DNA of 64,000 nt from Ascarosepion bandense (GCA_037127315.1 JBBBDQ010000750.1:3300001-3364000); one strand, 5' to 3'. Counted from the first letter of the stretch, positions 52,975-64,000 are shown. A program made the numbers and translations. Notes: a model not told the origin generated them from the letters alone.

Positions 52975-54320
52975 AAGCTGGGATGCCAGGTCAGAACCAA
53001 TAATATTGCAGATTCTTATCAAGATTCTCTAAATACATCACAGAAGCACCAGATCAGATGTGGCAGCAATGCTCAATGCACGGACAAATGTTAGATTTCA
53101 GTCAGTTAAGTGCCATACATGATACACCCTTGGGCGATCATATCTTGAAAGAGACATAACTGACTAAGTAAAATATTTTCTCACGGTAGGTTACCATTAC
53201 TTTCTATAGTAGACTGGTTGCCAACCAAGGCTATAGAACCCAATCTATCCTGCTATTTAACCCATAGATGGAGAATTGACAGGTTAACACCTTTCCCAAG
53301 GGTATTTGCATTTATGAATGCAATGAATTTAACTGAAATTCTAACTCTGCTCTTCGATTTCTTGTTTCAAACTGGTATCCACTGCGCCACAACGTACGTT
53401 CCACAGTCATGGTTGACTTATAAAGGTGTAAAATAGATTCTAGAATGACACAGTGAACGAACTTTCCTAGCAGTAAACCCATTTAACCTAAGAAAACAAA
53501 ATGTGTCAGTCTCTTAGGGGAAAACAGAAAGGGTTCTCTCAGGCAATTAGAAGAGAGAAGTTTTGTTTTGAAGGCGTTAAAATTAACAAGCCCTTCTTTG
53601 CCCCAATTGAAGATCAACTGCCAAATTTGACTTTATTGGATCTGATCATATTTATTATTAAGACAGGAGTAAATAGTTATCATTAGTATAGATACTGAGT
53701 TGAGAACTGGTGACATTGGGAAAAATGTTAATGAAAATTAGGAACAATGTAGGTCCAAGCCCTGGAGGGATACCTGAATTAATGTAAAAAGGTTCTAGAA
53801 GAGTGGTCGTTCAAAACAACTTTCATTTCACAATTTAATGAAGATTGAATCTGTTCAAAAATTCATCCAGAAATACCATAACCTTTCAACTTGTGAAGAA
53901 GAAGACCAACATGCCAAACCTTGTCAAATGCCTTTGAGATATCCAAAGCAACAGCCCAAGCTCCATCATTTTTAACTAAAGCTTGATTGACTCTCACCAA
54001 TATATCAGCAATTGACCTAAAGCAGTGAAAGCTATATTGCTTATCTGAAAGAAGACCCTGCAAGGTGAAATGCTTAATCAATTCTTAGTTGATTAAAGTC
54101 TCTAGTACTTTGTCAGAAAGAGATAGAAGGCTAATAGAATGATCGGACAGTTTCTTCTTAAAGACTGAAACTACAGAAAAAGATTTCCAAGAATGAACAA
54201 GGCATTGTAGAATTTTGAGAAAACAGGAGCATGTTTCTTAAGGACTATTGCAGGGATACCATCAAGTCTACAAGTCATACATGTTGGGATCCAATTTAGA
54301 GATGATGGCAGAAACTGTTA
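52975..54320 (-). mobile_element. Jockey-like LINE copy split by a SINE
   Basis: Minus strand: RT region with LLSDKQYSFHCF and ALDISKAFDKVWHVGLLLHK (53863-54081), then decayed palm and the IYKSTIRP-like block, interrupted at 53098-53402 by a SINE and resuming to about 52975. Both ends of the LINE are missing. Confidence 0.8.
53098..53402 (-). mobile_element. tRNA-derived SINE, copy 6, nested in a LINE
   Basis: Full length on the minus strand, from CGTTGTGGCGCAGTGGATACC to GTATGGCACTTAACTGACTGA. The LINE sequence continues on both sides, with a diverged direct repeat (AAGTCAACCAT and AAATCTAACAT) at the edges. Confidence 0.88.
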
Positions 54321-55996
54321 AAATAAGGTAAAAGAATAGTTTAATTTTGACCAAAAAAGGTATGTTTTCGTTTTGTTTTTTATCAAACATACAATCTTTT
54401 TTTTAATTTAAAAATTAGTGCTTACCAAATTTTTACAAAATTCAAAACATTAACATTTTAAAAAATTTTACAAAATTTAGCAAATTTAAAACTCCATATT
54501 GAAACTGACCATGTATGTAATAATGTTTGATGGATGCCTTTCAAACTCTTTCTTGTTGATGTGTGTTTATTCTTTAAGAATCTGAACCAAAGAAAAAATG
54601 ATAATTCTATATTTTTCTGAAAATGATAGCTGAAGAGAAAAGTTAAATTTACGTTGTCTATTTTTCATTTTTTTAATGCTTGAAATGTAAAAGCAATGGA
54701 AGATTTATAATAAATGATTCAGTAGGTGCAAGCATCTTTCGTAAATAGTTTGCAAAGGTTTTTTTTTTGTTGTTTTTGTTTTTAGCTCAATAACAAAGGA
54801 CACTGGAAAATCAAACCTCAGCACTGAAAAAGATGAATTGAAAAAATTTATGAAATATTGAAACTAAGAAAAATTAAAAAGGAATCCATCATGCAAACAG
54901 TATTTTCTTTATAAACTTGAGCGGGAAAATTGCTTAATAACTGGAAAATAACCTGGAAAATAAATGAGCCATTATATTTTAACGAAAATTAGTCTTTTGA
55001 GCTCAGATAATTAAAAAAAAATGTTTTTATGTTAGTTACTTTTTATCTGAAAATTTTTTTCCCATTGAGGTGAAACGACGATTAATCAAATCTAACAATA
55101 GTTATCTCCCTTTGATCATGTTCGTGCCCATCGATGTCCACCGTAAAATTAATTTTCTTGTGTGTGTGTGTTGCGTCACACTGGTTTTCAAAGAAAGTTC
55201 CCTTTTTCGTGAAAATTTTCAGAATAAAACAAAGTACAAGTGGAGATTTTTTTGTATTCTTTTCTAATTTTTTTTCCTCAACTTTCATGAATAAAACTAA
55301 TGATATTGAATATTCTTTTTAACTGCATTTAAATCACAATCTATTCCTAAAGGCACATTGTCTAAAATAAATCGGAAAGATAGAGTATAACGATTAGAAT
55401 CACACAAAAGAATTCTAGAACTTAGAGTTAATTACAGTCAATACAAAACAGCAATAATGCCTCCGAAAAATGTTTAACTTTTTATTGATTGCATTTAATC
55501 TCTTTAAAAGACTCTATTTTTGAGTTAGAGATGAAACTAATTTAGATGTATAAAAATGTTTTTTATCAATTTTCTTAAAATTGACATCCTATGAGAAAAG
55601 ATTTATCTACTGCAAAAACTAAAGTGTCCTTGACTTAACTGATTTTGAATGAAAGCATTATTTTACCTGGATTACCTTATGTAATGAGAGGGGATAGTAA
55701 CCTGCTCATGCAGGGTGACAAGGGCCCCAAAGAATCTTGACAATGACGGACATAAATTTAAACTAAAAAATGCCTGGTTTTATTGTCTACAACTGGAAAA
55801 ATTGTAAGAGAAGGCTTGATTGTGTTTAATAATTATTGGAATTAATTTAAGAAAAAAAATAACTAAATTATTTATGAGAAATTAGATAGGTTAAGTATCT
55901 CGTAAAGAATTTAAATAGAACATAGCTGTGTACTCACCTACCAGACATTTGAAGTGGGATGAAAAGTAGGTTATCAAAATTCAGTCAAACGACTAG
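54321..55996. other. AT-rich region without recognised genes
   Basis: No coding frame stands out. Short overlapping frames on both strands at about 55070-55320 have no recognisable content. Confidence 0.6.
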
Positions 55997-56006
55997 CTAG
56001 TTATCT
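55997..56006. repeat. Target-site duplication, left
   Basis: CTAGTTATCT, identical to 56602-56611, bounding the inverted LINE insertion. Confidence 0.9.
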
Positions 56007-56601
56007 TCTTCTTCTTCTTCTTCTTCTTCTTCTTCTTCTTCTTCTTCTTCTATGTGCCCTGTCCTTTCAGGACGTAGGCGATCATGTTTCTCCACGTCTC
56101 CCTATCCCTTGTGGCTTCCAGTATGCTTGCTCCAAGGTAGCGGTAGAGAGTGACAAAAACGGTCTACAAATAAACTTTAAGAAAACTGAATGCATGGTCA
56201 TCAGCAAAAGGTGCAACCCAAAATACCAAATACAGGTGGGGGTTACCAGAATAAAGCAGGTGCAAAAATTGAAATACCTAGGAAGTGTTCTAACAGGAGA
56301 TGGAAAGTGCGACACAGAGATCCGAAGACGAATTAGTATGGCAAAGAACGTGTTCCAGAAGCTGAGTAAAGTGCTGACACACAGAAGAATTTCACTAGAA
56401 ACAAAGAAGAGAGTGCTGGATTGCTATGTGATGTCAGTTCTTCAATACGGCACTGAATGCTGGACAATATCATCAAAAATGAGGACAAAACTGAAAGCAG
56501 CAGAAATGTGGTTCTACAGAAGGATGCTGTGGATATCGTGGACCGAGCATGCAAACAACGAGGAGGTGTTGGAAAGAATGGCAACAAAAAGAAAATTAAT
56601 A
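56007..56601 (-). mobile_element. RTE-like LINE insertion with internal inversion (twin priming)
   Basis: The minus strand 56130-56048 reads GASILEATRDRETWRNMIAY then VLKGQG, the 3' end of the family at 32060-32893, followed by an (AAG)n tail (CTT run 56007-56051). The piece 56130-56601 is in the opposite orientation and encodes INFKKTECMVIS, YLGSVLTGDGKCDTEIRRRI and LQYGTECWTISSKM. CTAGTTATCT flanks the whole at 55997-56006 and 56602-56611. Confidence 0.9.
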
Positions 56602-56611
56602 CTAGTTATCT
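56602..56611. repeat. Target-site duplication, right
   Basis: CTAGTTATCT, identical to 55997-56006. Confidence 0.9.
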
Positions 56612-56783
56612 ACTTTCTAGAAAAAAAAATTAACAAGGTAAATTTATAGTGAAACCATGTTAGTATGTTTTTAGACACAAGTTGTTGGGTTAGTTACTTG
56701 ATGATGGACTCCTATTGATTTTGACATATGAGGATCTGATAACTTATTCAGTTTTTATGTTTGTGTGTGTCCTATGTGACACT

Positions 56784-56999
56784 TCAGTGCTGCCAGTGAC
56801 CTGCATATAAGTCTATATTTTGTACAACAGCAAGGATCTCAGTGTAACACTCGCCTGGCTGGGTGTAGACGATTACGGACGCCGAATGAGGATGTTCACA
56901 GTAGCTGGTCTTCAAGACGTCTATTACAACAACGAACTCACTGCCCACACGGTGTTCTTTTGATCTCAGAAAGTCACGTTGTGAAAACCCGGTAGCCAT
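56784..56999 (-). CDS. Unrecognised open stretch, possible exon or repeat ORF
   Basis: A 71-codon minus-strand frame starting MATGFSQRDFLRSKEHRVGS and ending NIDLYAGHWQH. The frame stays open upstream to about 57020 (SVQSGYGRN before the Met). It is richer in GC and CpG than the surroundings. Two plus-strand frames over the same bases are also largely open (for example VDDYGRRMRMFTVAGLQDVY), so coding is not established. No domain recognised. It adjoins an LTR-like stretch, so it may be retroelement sequence. Confidence 0.3.
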   Translation of the reverse strand: MATGFSQRDFLRSKEHRVGSEFVVVIDVLKTSYCEHPHSASVIVYTQPGECYTEILAVVQNIDLYAGHWQH

Positions 57000-57028
57000 A
57001 TTTCTACCATATCCAGACTGGACACTTG

Positions 57029-58063
57029 TGTTAAAATAAAATAATTACGGCACCAAAAAAAGAAAATTAAAGAAATGAATAATTTCGAAGATGCCTGGAT
57101 GAGTTACAAAAGAAAGTCTTTATGAAAAAAAAGTAATTAATTACAAAAGCAGAAAATACAATTGTCAAAATTCAAGTTTACAACAAAGAGAGGATTCGTT
57201 TAGAGATATCAGAGCTTTCAATCTTCAAATAAAAATAAGTCCTTTCGAAGTTTCATTAAGAATATCAGAGCTTTTCAATCTTCAAATAAAAATAAGTCCT
57301 TCCGAAGTTTCATTAAAAGTAATCAGAGCCTTCACTTTTTTAAAATAATCAGACTGTCAATTTTCCACATAAAAACACGTCTTTTCGGCTTTTATCAAAC
57401 TTTGCAGAGACAGCCAAATAACAGTGCGACCTGGCAGTGGGCGGTGTGGAGGTCGTTTGGTCTTTGTCACCTGAAAATCTCTCTTCAAATCTTACTTAAA
57501 AATTCTTTTCATAGCAATGCAAACTTTTTGTTAAGAATAATCAAAACTTTCAATTCTCCAAATAACTTTTCAAACAATAAAGTTCTTTTGGGGTTCTTAT
57601 CGGAGATGCATTATTTGACATTAACTCTTTAAGTTAATCAGCGGCAGGCTTTTCTACGTTTCTTTACATCTTCAGCCATAAGTTCTGTGGTAGGTGACCA
57701 GCCTCTGTGTCATGGCACCTCAGTTGGGAACACTTTCTCCTCAGTCGCTACATTTCGACTGCAATTTCAAAAACTACCCAAACAACTCATTTTTCATACT
57801 GAGTTCGGATTTTTATAGCTGTCCCCAATTCTCTTGGGGGATCTATGCGACTCAAAGCTTTGACCAATGAGATTATTTTCTACCCACACGATTTACGGGG
57901 AGCCATGGCTTGACAAATGAAATATCAACAGCTCACACGACGTAATGTCTTTTTGTCTTTTTTTCTTTCAGTTACATCATCAGTGTTTCGATTTTAGAAT
58001 CTGTTCCCAGGAATAATTTTTGAGGATTTAACCCTACCTGACCTCATCAAGGAAATCCTGACA
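57029..58063. repeat. Possible LTR-like segment with internal degenerate tandem repeats
   Basis: It is bounded by TGTTA and TGACA, a TGT..ACA pair as in LTRs, about 1.03 kb apart. The first half has a tandem repeat of about 57 bp (two clear units from about 57205 to 57318, decayed units to about 57600). No flanking duplication and no second copy in the window, so this is weak. Confidence 0.25.
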
Positions 58064-58686
58064 TTTTGTTATGCCATTTTTCAAGCTTCTACTGGCCAAT
58101 TCATTTCGAACACGAAAAAAGAAGAAACTATATTTTTCTCTTTTTTCCCAATTATCAGCCAATTTCTCTATTCCCGGATTTTACAAGTATATAATAGTAT
58201 TAAAAATATCTTTTTTTTTACGTAAGCTCACATCATGGATTACAATAAAGCACAACCAATATCAATTTCTTTCACTCTGTTGTATTAAACCAAAAAAATA
58301 TACCGGCGTGGAAATAGGGTTACATCAGGACATAGCAACAGGAATATTTGCAGACTCTTTTCACTGTTATCTTTCATTTCTTAGCCGGTCAATATGATTG
58401 ATTTTAAAATTTCTAATACAATTCTGGCACAATGGTAAATTGGCCTTGTGCCAAACACAATCAAAGTCCCCACAATTTAAATATCAGAAGGTTGAAGGTT
58501 GGATGTTGAAATGTGAAAGTATAAAAAATTTTGTCTGTACATTAAAGTAAAGATTTATTAACAAAATGACAAAATTGTAAGAAGAAAAATATAAGTGAAA
58601 TTTTGTTAACTGAATACGATAACATATTTGGGAGAAGAAAAATGTTCAAAGAGAAAAGAGAAATATTTAAAATGTCCCACAGTAGT
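58064..58686. other. Stretch without recognised features
   Basis: A 108-codon plus-strand frame (58071-58397) has no recognisable content and the region has no repeat I can name. Confidence 0.5.
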
Positions 58687-59076
58687 TTAGAGTTCATGGT
58701 TTGATAGTAGCAGAATGTAAAGTCTTATGTTTCTTTCCCTTTTTTGATAAGTTGGTGACAGAGTGAGAAAGAAAATGAAACAAATAAAGAAATTGTACTT
58801 AGAGTGTCCTCTTGTTTTTGTTGTTGTTGTCATTGTTGTTATTTTCTTTGGCGATGTGGAGTGAAAACGAAGAAGAGAAAATTGTAAGTAAAGGCGAGAT
58901 GTGACTGAGTCAGCTTGAAGTTTCTTCCTCACATTGTGAGATGCTGTCAGATACTGCTCCCATTCTGGCTGTTTTTGACAGTCAGGAGATATCCGTAAGT
59001 AGTGAATCTCATCATATAACCAGCTCCAGTACACATTTTCTTCTTTAAGTGGGGAAAAAAGGTTGACTGACATCAT
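58687..59076 (-). CDS. Unrecognised minus-strand ORF, possible 5' exon
   Basis: A 129-codon frame. The first 48 codons look protein-like (MMSVNLFSPLKEENVYWSWL, then YDEIHYLRISPDC, EWEQYLTASHN) and are followed by GTGAGG, a possible splice donor. The later part is low-complexity Thr/Lys and hydrophobic sequence from AT-rich DNA, and is probably intron or chance. I do not recognise a family. The open stretch at 56784-56999 could be a later exon, but nothing links them. Confidence 0.3.
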   Translation of the reverse strand: MMSVNLFSPLKEENVYWSWLYDEIHYLRISPDCQKQPEWEQYLTASHNVRKKLQADSVTSRLYLQFSLLRFHSTSPKKITTMTTTTKTRGHSKYNFFICFIFFLTLSPTYQKRERNIRLYILLLSNHEL

Positions 59077-59734
59077 ATACCAATTTTCGATTTCCTATTG
59101 TCTGTCGGAATTTGTCACTCGACTTCAGTTCAAAATTACTGTGTTGTAAGTTGACTCGACTACTCTTTTTTTTTCTTAAATTTTTTTCCTCTTGCTATTG
59201 TTAGTTATTTAAGTAAGGAACTGTATTTTGCTACTTACTTTTACGGTACATTTGTCTTTCAGCATATAGCAGCGGATCTGTTTAAGAAATTTTTTTTTCC
59301 TCCAGTTAAAAAATGAGTCAGCCATTTTTTGGACAGCTAAAGGCTTGTTTATTTCGTCTTTACATGGTCTTTTCTTTAAACTTGCTAGAGAAGGTTCTGT
59401 AAATTATTTTGGTTATAAACGATATATCTCGATATAAACGGGTTGAGGTATTATTTATTTATTTATTGAACTTGTTAGCAATGTTGTTATATTAAAGAAT
59501 TTTAAGGGTAGCTTCTCTTTGACGGTAGGTCATTTTACTTCCTTTCCCCATGGCTACTAGGATGCATGCTCGGTAGACCCACTCTCTCTCTCTCTCTCTC
59601 TCTTTCCCACTTTCTCTCTTTGTGCTCAGTCAACTTAGCAAGCAATTGATCTGCCTACAGTATCTGAAAAAGGAGCTGAAACGTATTAAGTTAAAACTTA
59701 GTGATTTTTTTTTTAATTGGGGTAGATAGTACCT
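59077..59734. other. Stretch without genes, with (CT)n tract
   Basis: AT-rich sequence with a CT microsatellite at 59579-59604 and no coding signal. Confidence 0.7.
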
Positions 59735-60239
59735 ACTATTGCCGGGTTTTACACTCCACTCTCTTTTTTTGAACAGGAGCAAAGGTGATCGCCTTGTTTC
59801 TTGTTTAGGAAGGGGTTCCTAGTTCTCTTCCCTTCTCCTTTGGTCTTAGTGTTAGTTCAGTCGCAAGCTCTTTGCAGTATTTGAGTATGGTGGCAACGTC
59901 TGTTCATTCGGAGGGTACCGGGTTGGCAATTTCCTGGTTACTGCTTCCGATTGGTAATTAGGAGCCCAAACTCTTGCGTAGCATCTTGAGAGGCTGCTCT
60001 GATCAACAGTCAAATAATATTGGGGTTCCTGTAGTGCCATATCGCGCATGGACGGGCGTCCCTGCCTGAACCTCTGGTGGGCAACCCCAAGGCCACATTA
60101 TGCTGCAGGGTGCGCCAGTCTCCAACCTACACATGCTGCATATAGTGACCATCTGATGCTAATCTAGATCTGTCACTATAAATAAACCAATAGGAATAGA
60201 AGCAAACAAAATAGAATTACTAAACCAGCTCATCAGAAA

Positions 60240-61397
60240 ATGCCCAAATCTGTCTGCATCTCTTTCGCAAACATACGAGGTATCCGCACTAACTTTTACA
60301 ACGTAGAATCATTCCTTCAAACTAACTCACCTGATATCTTAGCTCTCTGCAAAACTAACCTTGACCCTTCTATCCCCTCTTCTGAGTTTTACGTTCTTGG
60401 TTACCTTCCCCTCCTCAGGAAGGTCTCCAATATCCATATGCATGGGCTCGGTCTCTATGTCAGTGAACACCTCCCTCTAGCTAGGGTAAATCCCTAGATC
60501 ATTCTTTCATGTGTTTCCGTCTCTCACTTCAAAGCTCGGTTAGCTATCTCTTCTTTCTCTGCCACCACCCTCCTTCTCTGACTGCTCGGTACTTGATAGC
60601 ATCTCTAACAATATCAATAAGGCCATTTCTTCTCATCCATCTGCCCATATATTTGTGTGTGGTGACTTTAACGCACACCACACCAAGTGGCTTGAAAACT
60701 CTGTCACCGGTCTTGCTGGTGTTCACACCATGAATTTTTCAATCACCCAATCCCTTACGCAAATGGTGGATTTGCCCATGCATTTCTCCAATAACCCCAA
60801 TGGAAGGGACTCACTACTAGACCTCTGCTTCACTTCCATCCCAGACTCTTGCACTGCCAAGCAGCTCTGCCCTCTTGGAAACTCTGACCACGCCATAGTT
60901 TCCGTTAACATCTCATTCCACTCCCACTTAACTCAAGAAACCAAGACCAGCAGAATATCCTACTGCTACCAAAGAGCAGACTGGGACTCGTTCCGCAACT
61001 TCCTGTGTGGCGTCACTTGGAACAACGTTTTTAGTTTTCCCATTGAAGACTGTGGCTCCGAGATCTCCTCTTGGGTTAAGGCTGGCATTGGTGCTTTCAT
61101 CCCAGCCAGGAAATTTCAGCTTAAATTCTGCTCATTTCCCTGGTTCTCACCCGCTTGTTCAGCCACCATTGCCCACCGGAATCATTTCTTTCGGCTCTAT
61201 CGAAGCCACGCGTCAGACCAAAACAGGCGTCTTTTCACCACAGCTTGTAATAAGAGTAAAAAGATACTTAACGAAGCTAAGATGTTGTTTGCTGCCAGAA
61301 TGAAGCAACACATAGCATCCTGTAAGTTCAGCGCCAAAGACTACTGGCAACTCTGTAAAAGCGTGCTGAACAAGAGTAAGATCTCAATACCCCCATA
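60240..61397 (+). pseudogene. LINE endonuclease region
   Basis: Two frames (60240-60497 and 60655-61398) cover an APE-type endonuclease and the connector. The catalytic GDFN and SDH motifs are intact. A break between them removes part of the middle, so no continuous enzyme is encoded. Confidence 0.88.
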
Positions 61398-61988
61398 ATG
61401 AATTTGAAGTCCTCACCTCCTCAGCGGACAAGGCTGAATGCTTTGCTCGCAGATTCTCCACCAATTCGAGACTGGATTCGTCTGGAGTATCTACACCTGA
61501 CTTCCCACCTAGAACTGAGGCTCAACTGAATGATGTCCACATTACACCCTCACTGGTCTCTAACATAATCTCAAAACTTGATCCTCACAAAGCGAGCAGA
61601 GGGGATGGAATCCCAATCATAGACTTGAAGAAATGTGCCCCTGAACTCTCCTCTGTCCTCTCTAATCTCTACAACTTCTGCCTATTTGCTCCCTGTTTTC
61701 CTGCCTGTTGGAAGTCTTCCTCTGTAGTTCCTATATTTAAGAATACTGGAGAACCCTCGGACCCCCCCCCCCCCAAATTACCACCCTATCAGCCTTCTTC
61801 TGATCTTTGGCAAAGTGTTCAAAGCCATTATCAACACCGAGGTGGTTCAGCATCTCACAGCCCACAGGCTCCTCTCAGACAAACAGTATGGTTTCTGCTT
61901 CACCAGGTCTACTGCTGATATGCTAACGATCATCACAGAATATATACACCAGGCTCTTGACAAGAATGGCAAAGTCTGAAACATTGCC

Positions 61989-63011
61989 TTGGATATCTCC
62001 AAAGCATTCAACAGACTCTGGCATGCTGGCCTTCTACGCAAACTGCAAAGCTATGGTATAACTGGATATTTGTTTGACCTAATCAAGTCATTCCTCTCTA
62101 ACTGCACATTGAAGGTGGAATTATATGGACATGCCTCCCAAAACTGCCATACGAACGCGGGTGTCCTACAAGGTTCTATCCTAGATCCTACGCTCTTTCT
62201 GATCTACATTAATGATCTCCCCGATGCCATAAGATCCCAAGTAGGCATGTACGCTGATGACACCACAGTTTACTCTCGTCTCGATCAAAAATCTGGTGTG
62301 GGCAACAAAGCAAACCTTGCTGTCAAGCTTGAAAAGGACCTCCAATCCGTAGTGGAATGGGGTAAGAAATGGCTAGTAAATTTTAATGCTTCCAAAACGA
62401 AGCTGCTATCAATTAACCATCATAGACAATCGCACCTACCTCTCTTTAGCATGGAACAGGCTTGCCTCCCAGAGATTAAAACACTATGCTTCCTTGGCCT
62501 CACACTCTCAGCGGACCTCAAGTGGAATGACTATATCGAATCCATTGCTAAATCCGCTGCTATAAAAGTTGGTTCTCTGTGCAGGGCTCGGAAGTTTTTC
62601 CCGTTTGAATCTATCCTGCACATATATAAATCTACCATCCGCCCGTTTATTGAATACTGCTGCTACATCTGGTCAGGTGCCCCTACTATTCTCCTCAACA
62701 AAATACAATGGAGAATCTGTAATGTGATCAATACCAACTTGGTAGACCGGCTGCAGTCACTCTCTCACCGGCGTGACATGGCTTCCCTGTGCCTCTTCTA
62801 TAAATACTTTCACGGCTTCTGCTCCGATAAACTTAGATCACTGGTTACCCCTAGGTATGAATCTACACAAGATACTAGATTAGCAACTAGGTCCCACTCT
62901 TTTACAGTGAAACAGATAAGAATTAACTGCAATTTCTACTCTGACAGCTTCTTTTCTCGCACTTCCAACCTGTGGAATTCCCTTCCATATACTTGCTTCC
63001 TTGACAGCTAA
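61989..63011 (+). pseudogene. LINE reverse transcriptase palm to C-terminus, 340-codon open frame
   Basis: The longest open frame in the window. It holds motif A (LDISKAFN, with Asn where AFD is usual; the preceding catalytic Asp is kept), the GVLQGS motif, YADD, thumb and the C-terminal domain. The N-terminal fingers lie in other frames upstream (61399-61980), separated by a shift in a C run and a TGA at 61978-61980. Confidence 0.9.
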
Positions 63012-63264
63012 AGTCTCCAGGAGTTTAAATGTAAGGTCAATAGACACCTCCTAACACACTAACTTGCATCCATTCTCTCAAACACTCTTCCCATCTATCC
63101 AATCCTCATCCTCGGTATCCTTACTCATCTATCATCCTCCTTCTGACATTTTCTATATCTAACCACTCTTTCTGATCACTTTCCCCTATGTAACCCCCTG
63201 TGCAATAGTGGCAGTGGAATGCTTTGCTTGGGGTGAAATGATTAAAAAAAAAATTAGGATCCAG

Positions 63265-63441
63265 AATTTTACTTTTCACACTGACTTGTAAAATTTGCCT
63301 TGATCTGAGTTTTTAGTCATTTCAATCTGATTTTGTGGGTGTGCAATTTTACTTTTCACACTGACTTGTGAAATTTGCCTTGGTTTGGGTTTTTTTTAAA
63401 ATGCTTTTAGCTGTTTGGATCTGATTCTGCCAGTGTGTGAT
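63265..63441 (+). repeat. Tandem repeat, two units of about 80-95 bp
   Basis: AATTTTACTTTTCACACTGA with CTTGTAAAATTTGCCTTG, then a TTTTAG..GATCTGATT stretch, occurs twice in a row (from about 63268 and about 63346) directly after the LINE tail. Confidence 0.85.
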
Positions 63442-64000
63442 TTTATTTTGTGTGTTTTAGTTAACTGTTAGATGATATAGGATTTGTATACTATAAGCTT
63501 GTTTTTGTACCTGAGCCTCGTCCATCCAAATCTTTTATCCACTGTCAAGCTGGCTATATATAAGGATCTTAGGTCTTCTGTCATCACTCATCCTTGCAAT
63601 ATGACCAGCCCAGCAAAGTTGTGACTGCATCAGTTACTATATCAGTTACAGATCAAATGTAGATCAAATATGGATCGGAATCTGACAGGATGATAAAATA
63701 AAGAACAAATAAGAAACATATCAAACTAACATGTTCCATTTTTGTTAAAGCTTCATCAAAGATTGAGAGAAAACAGACAAAAATACAGAAACTCTGGTAT
63801 TTTCAACTTTGTTTGGGTGAGTTCCCACTTATATATGTTGGATCTATTTCTTAACAGATTTCATAAAATTTTGTTTACATTAGGATATGAAAACAGAGCA
63901 GATATGAATATTATGAAAACTCAGGAAAATGTGTGTTTAAAAGCACTATTTCAAGCTTTGTTTGACTGCAACTTTTTCATTGTGAAGCAGACATGTCATA
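63442..64000. other. Right edge, no recognised feature
   Basis: AT-rich sequence with no coding frame or known repeat seen. Confidence 0.6.

Larger units (their letters stand above)
59735..63252 (+). mobile_element. Nearly full-length jockey-like LINE (endonuclease + reverse transcriptase)
   Basis: A non-LTR retrotransposon of about 3.5 kb that copies itself by target-primed reverse transcription. 5' region 59735-60239, with no ORF1 seen. Endonuclease: ISFANIRGIRTNF, CGDFNAHHTKW, GNSDHAIVSVN. Reverse transcriptase: LDPHKASRGDGIP, ALDISKAFNRLWHAGLL, NAGVLQGSILDPTLFLIYIN, MYADDTTVYS. Then the C-terminal RRDMASLCLFYKYFHGFCSD and WNSLPYTCF, 3' UTR, GGGGTGAAATGATT and poly-A. Frameshifts or stops occur near 60495, 61396, 61768 (in a C run) and 61978, so it is inactive as read. 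It is GC- and CpG-richer than its decayed relatives, suggesting it is younger. Jockey/CR1-group placement is by motif style only. Confidence 0.93.

Noticed and set aside
55070..55322. Overlapping frames on both strands
   Set aside because: They cover the same AT-rich bases in opposite directions, with no sign of conservation or domain.
58071..58397. 108-codon plus-strand frame
   Set aside because: Low-complexity Lys/Phe/Ser composition and no recognisable motif or splice support.
59852..60049. Minus-strand frame in the LINE 5' region
   Set aside because: Shadow frame over the LINE 5' UTR with no motif; no ORF1-like protein is visible on the sense strand either.

Overview
The window is animal nuclear DNA, AT-rich and dense in repeats. 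It is most likely from a cephalopod mollusc such as an octopus. That is an inference from the AT-rich introns, the tRNA-derived SINEs, the many decayed mariner copies and the jockey-like LINE; no species-specific marker was checked. There is no bacterial or plasmid signal.

The one clear host gene is a group II p21-activated kinase (PAK4/PAK5/PAK6, fly mbt type). It enters from the left edge and fills the left two thirds of the window on the plus strand. Nine coding exons between 369 and 41035 splice with GT-AG junctions in a continuous frame. They encode 577 residues: the end of the regulatory N-terminus, a Ser/Gly/Pro-rich linker, the whole kinase domain and the stop codon. The start codon and the CRIB (Cdc42-binding) region must lie upstream of base 1. 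A 3' UTR follows, probably to about 42855, where an AATAAA sits before a GT/T-rich stretch. It contains a long imperfect hairpin at 41914-42060.

The introns (1.4 to 18 kb) and the right third hold mobile-element debris: about ten copies of one jockey-like LINE family, including one nearly full-length element at 59735-63252; two RTE-like LINE fragments, one of them an inverted (twin-primed) insertion with a 10-bp target duplication; a tRNA-derived SINE family in six copies, and a second SINE-like element; four decayed mariner-type elements (a DD37D element and its short derivative, a Mos1-like copy, a SETMAR-like copy); a DUF4817-like transposase remnant; a retroelement integrase fossil; hAT-like and unclassified short inverted-repeat elements; and many (TA)n, (GT)n and homopolymer tracts.

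Right of 56.7 kb the base composition changes. Two minus-strand open stretches (56784-56999 and 58687-59076) could be exons of an unknown gene or parts of unknown repeats. I recognise neither. No CRISPR array, operon, tRNA gene or rRNA gene was seen.
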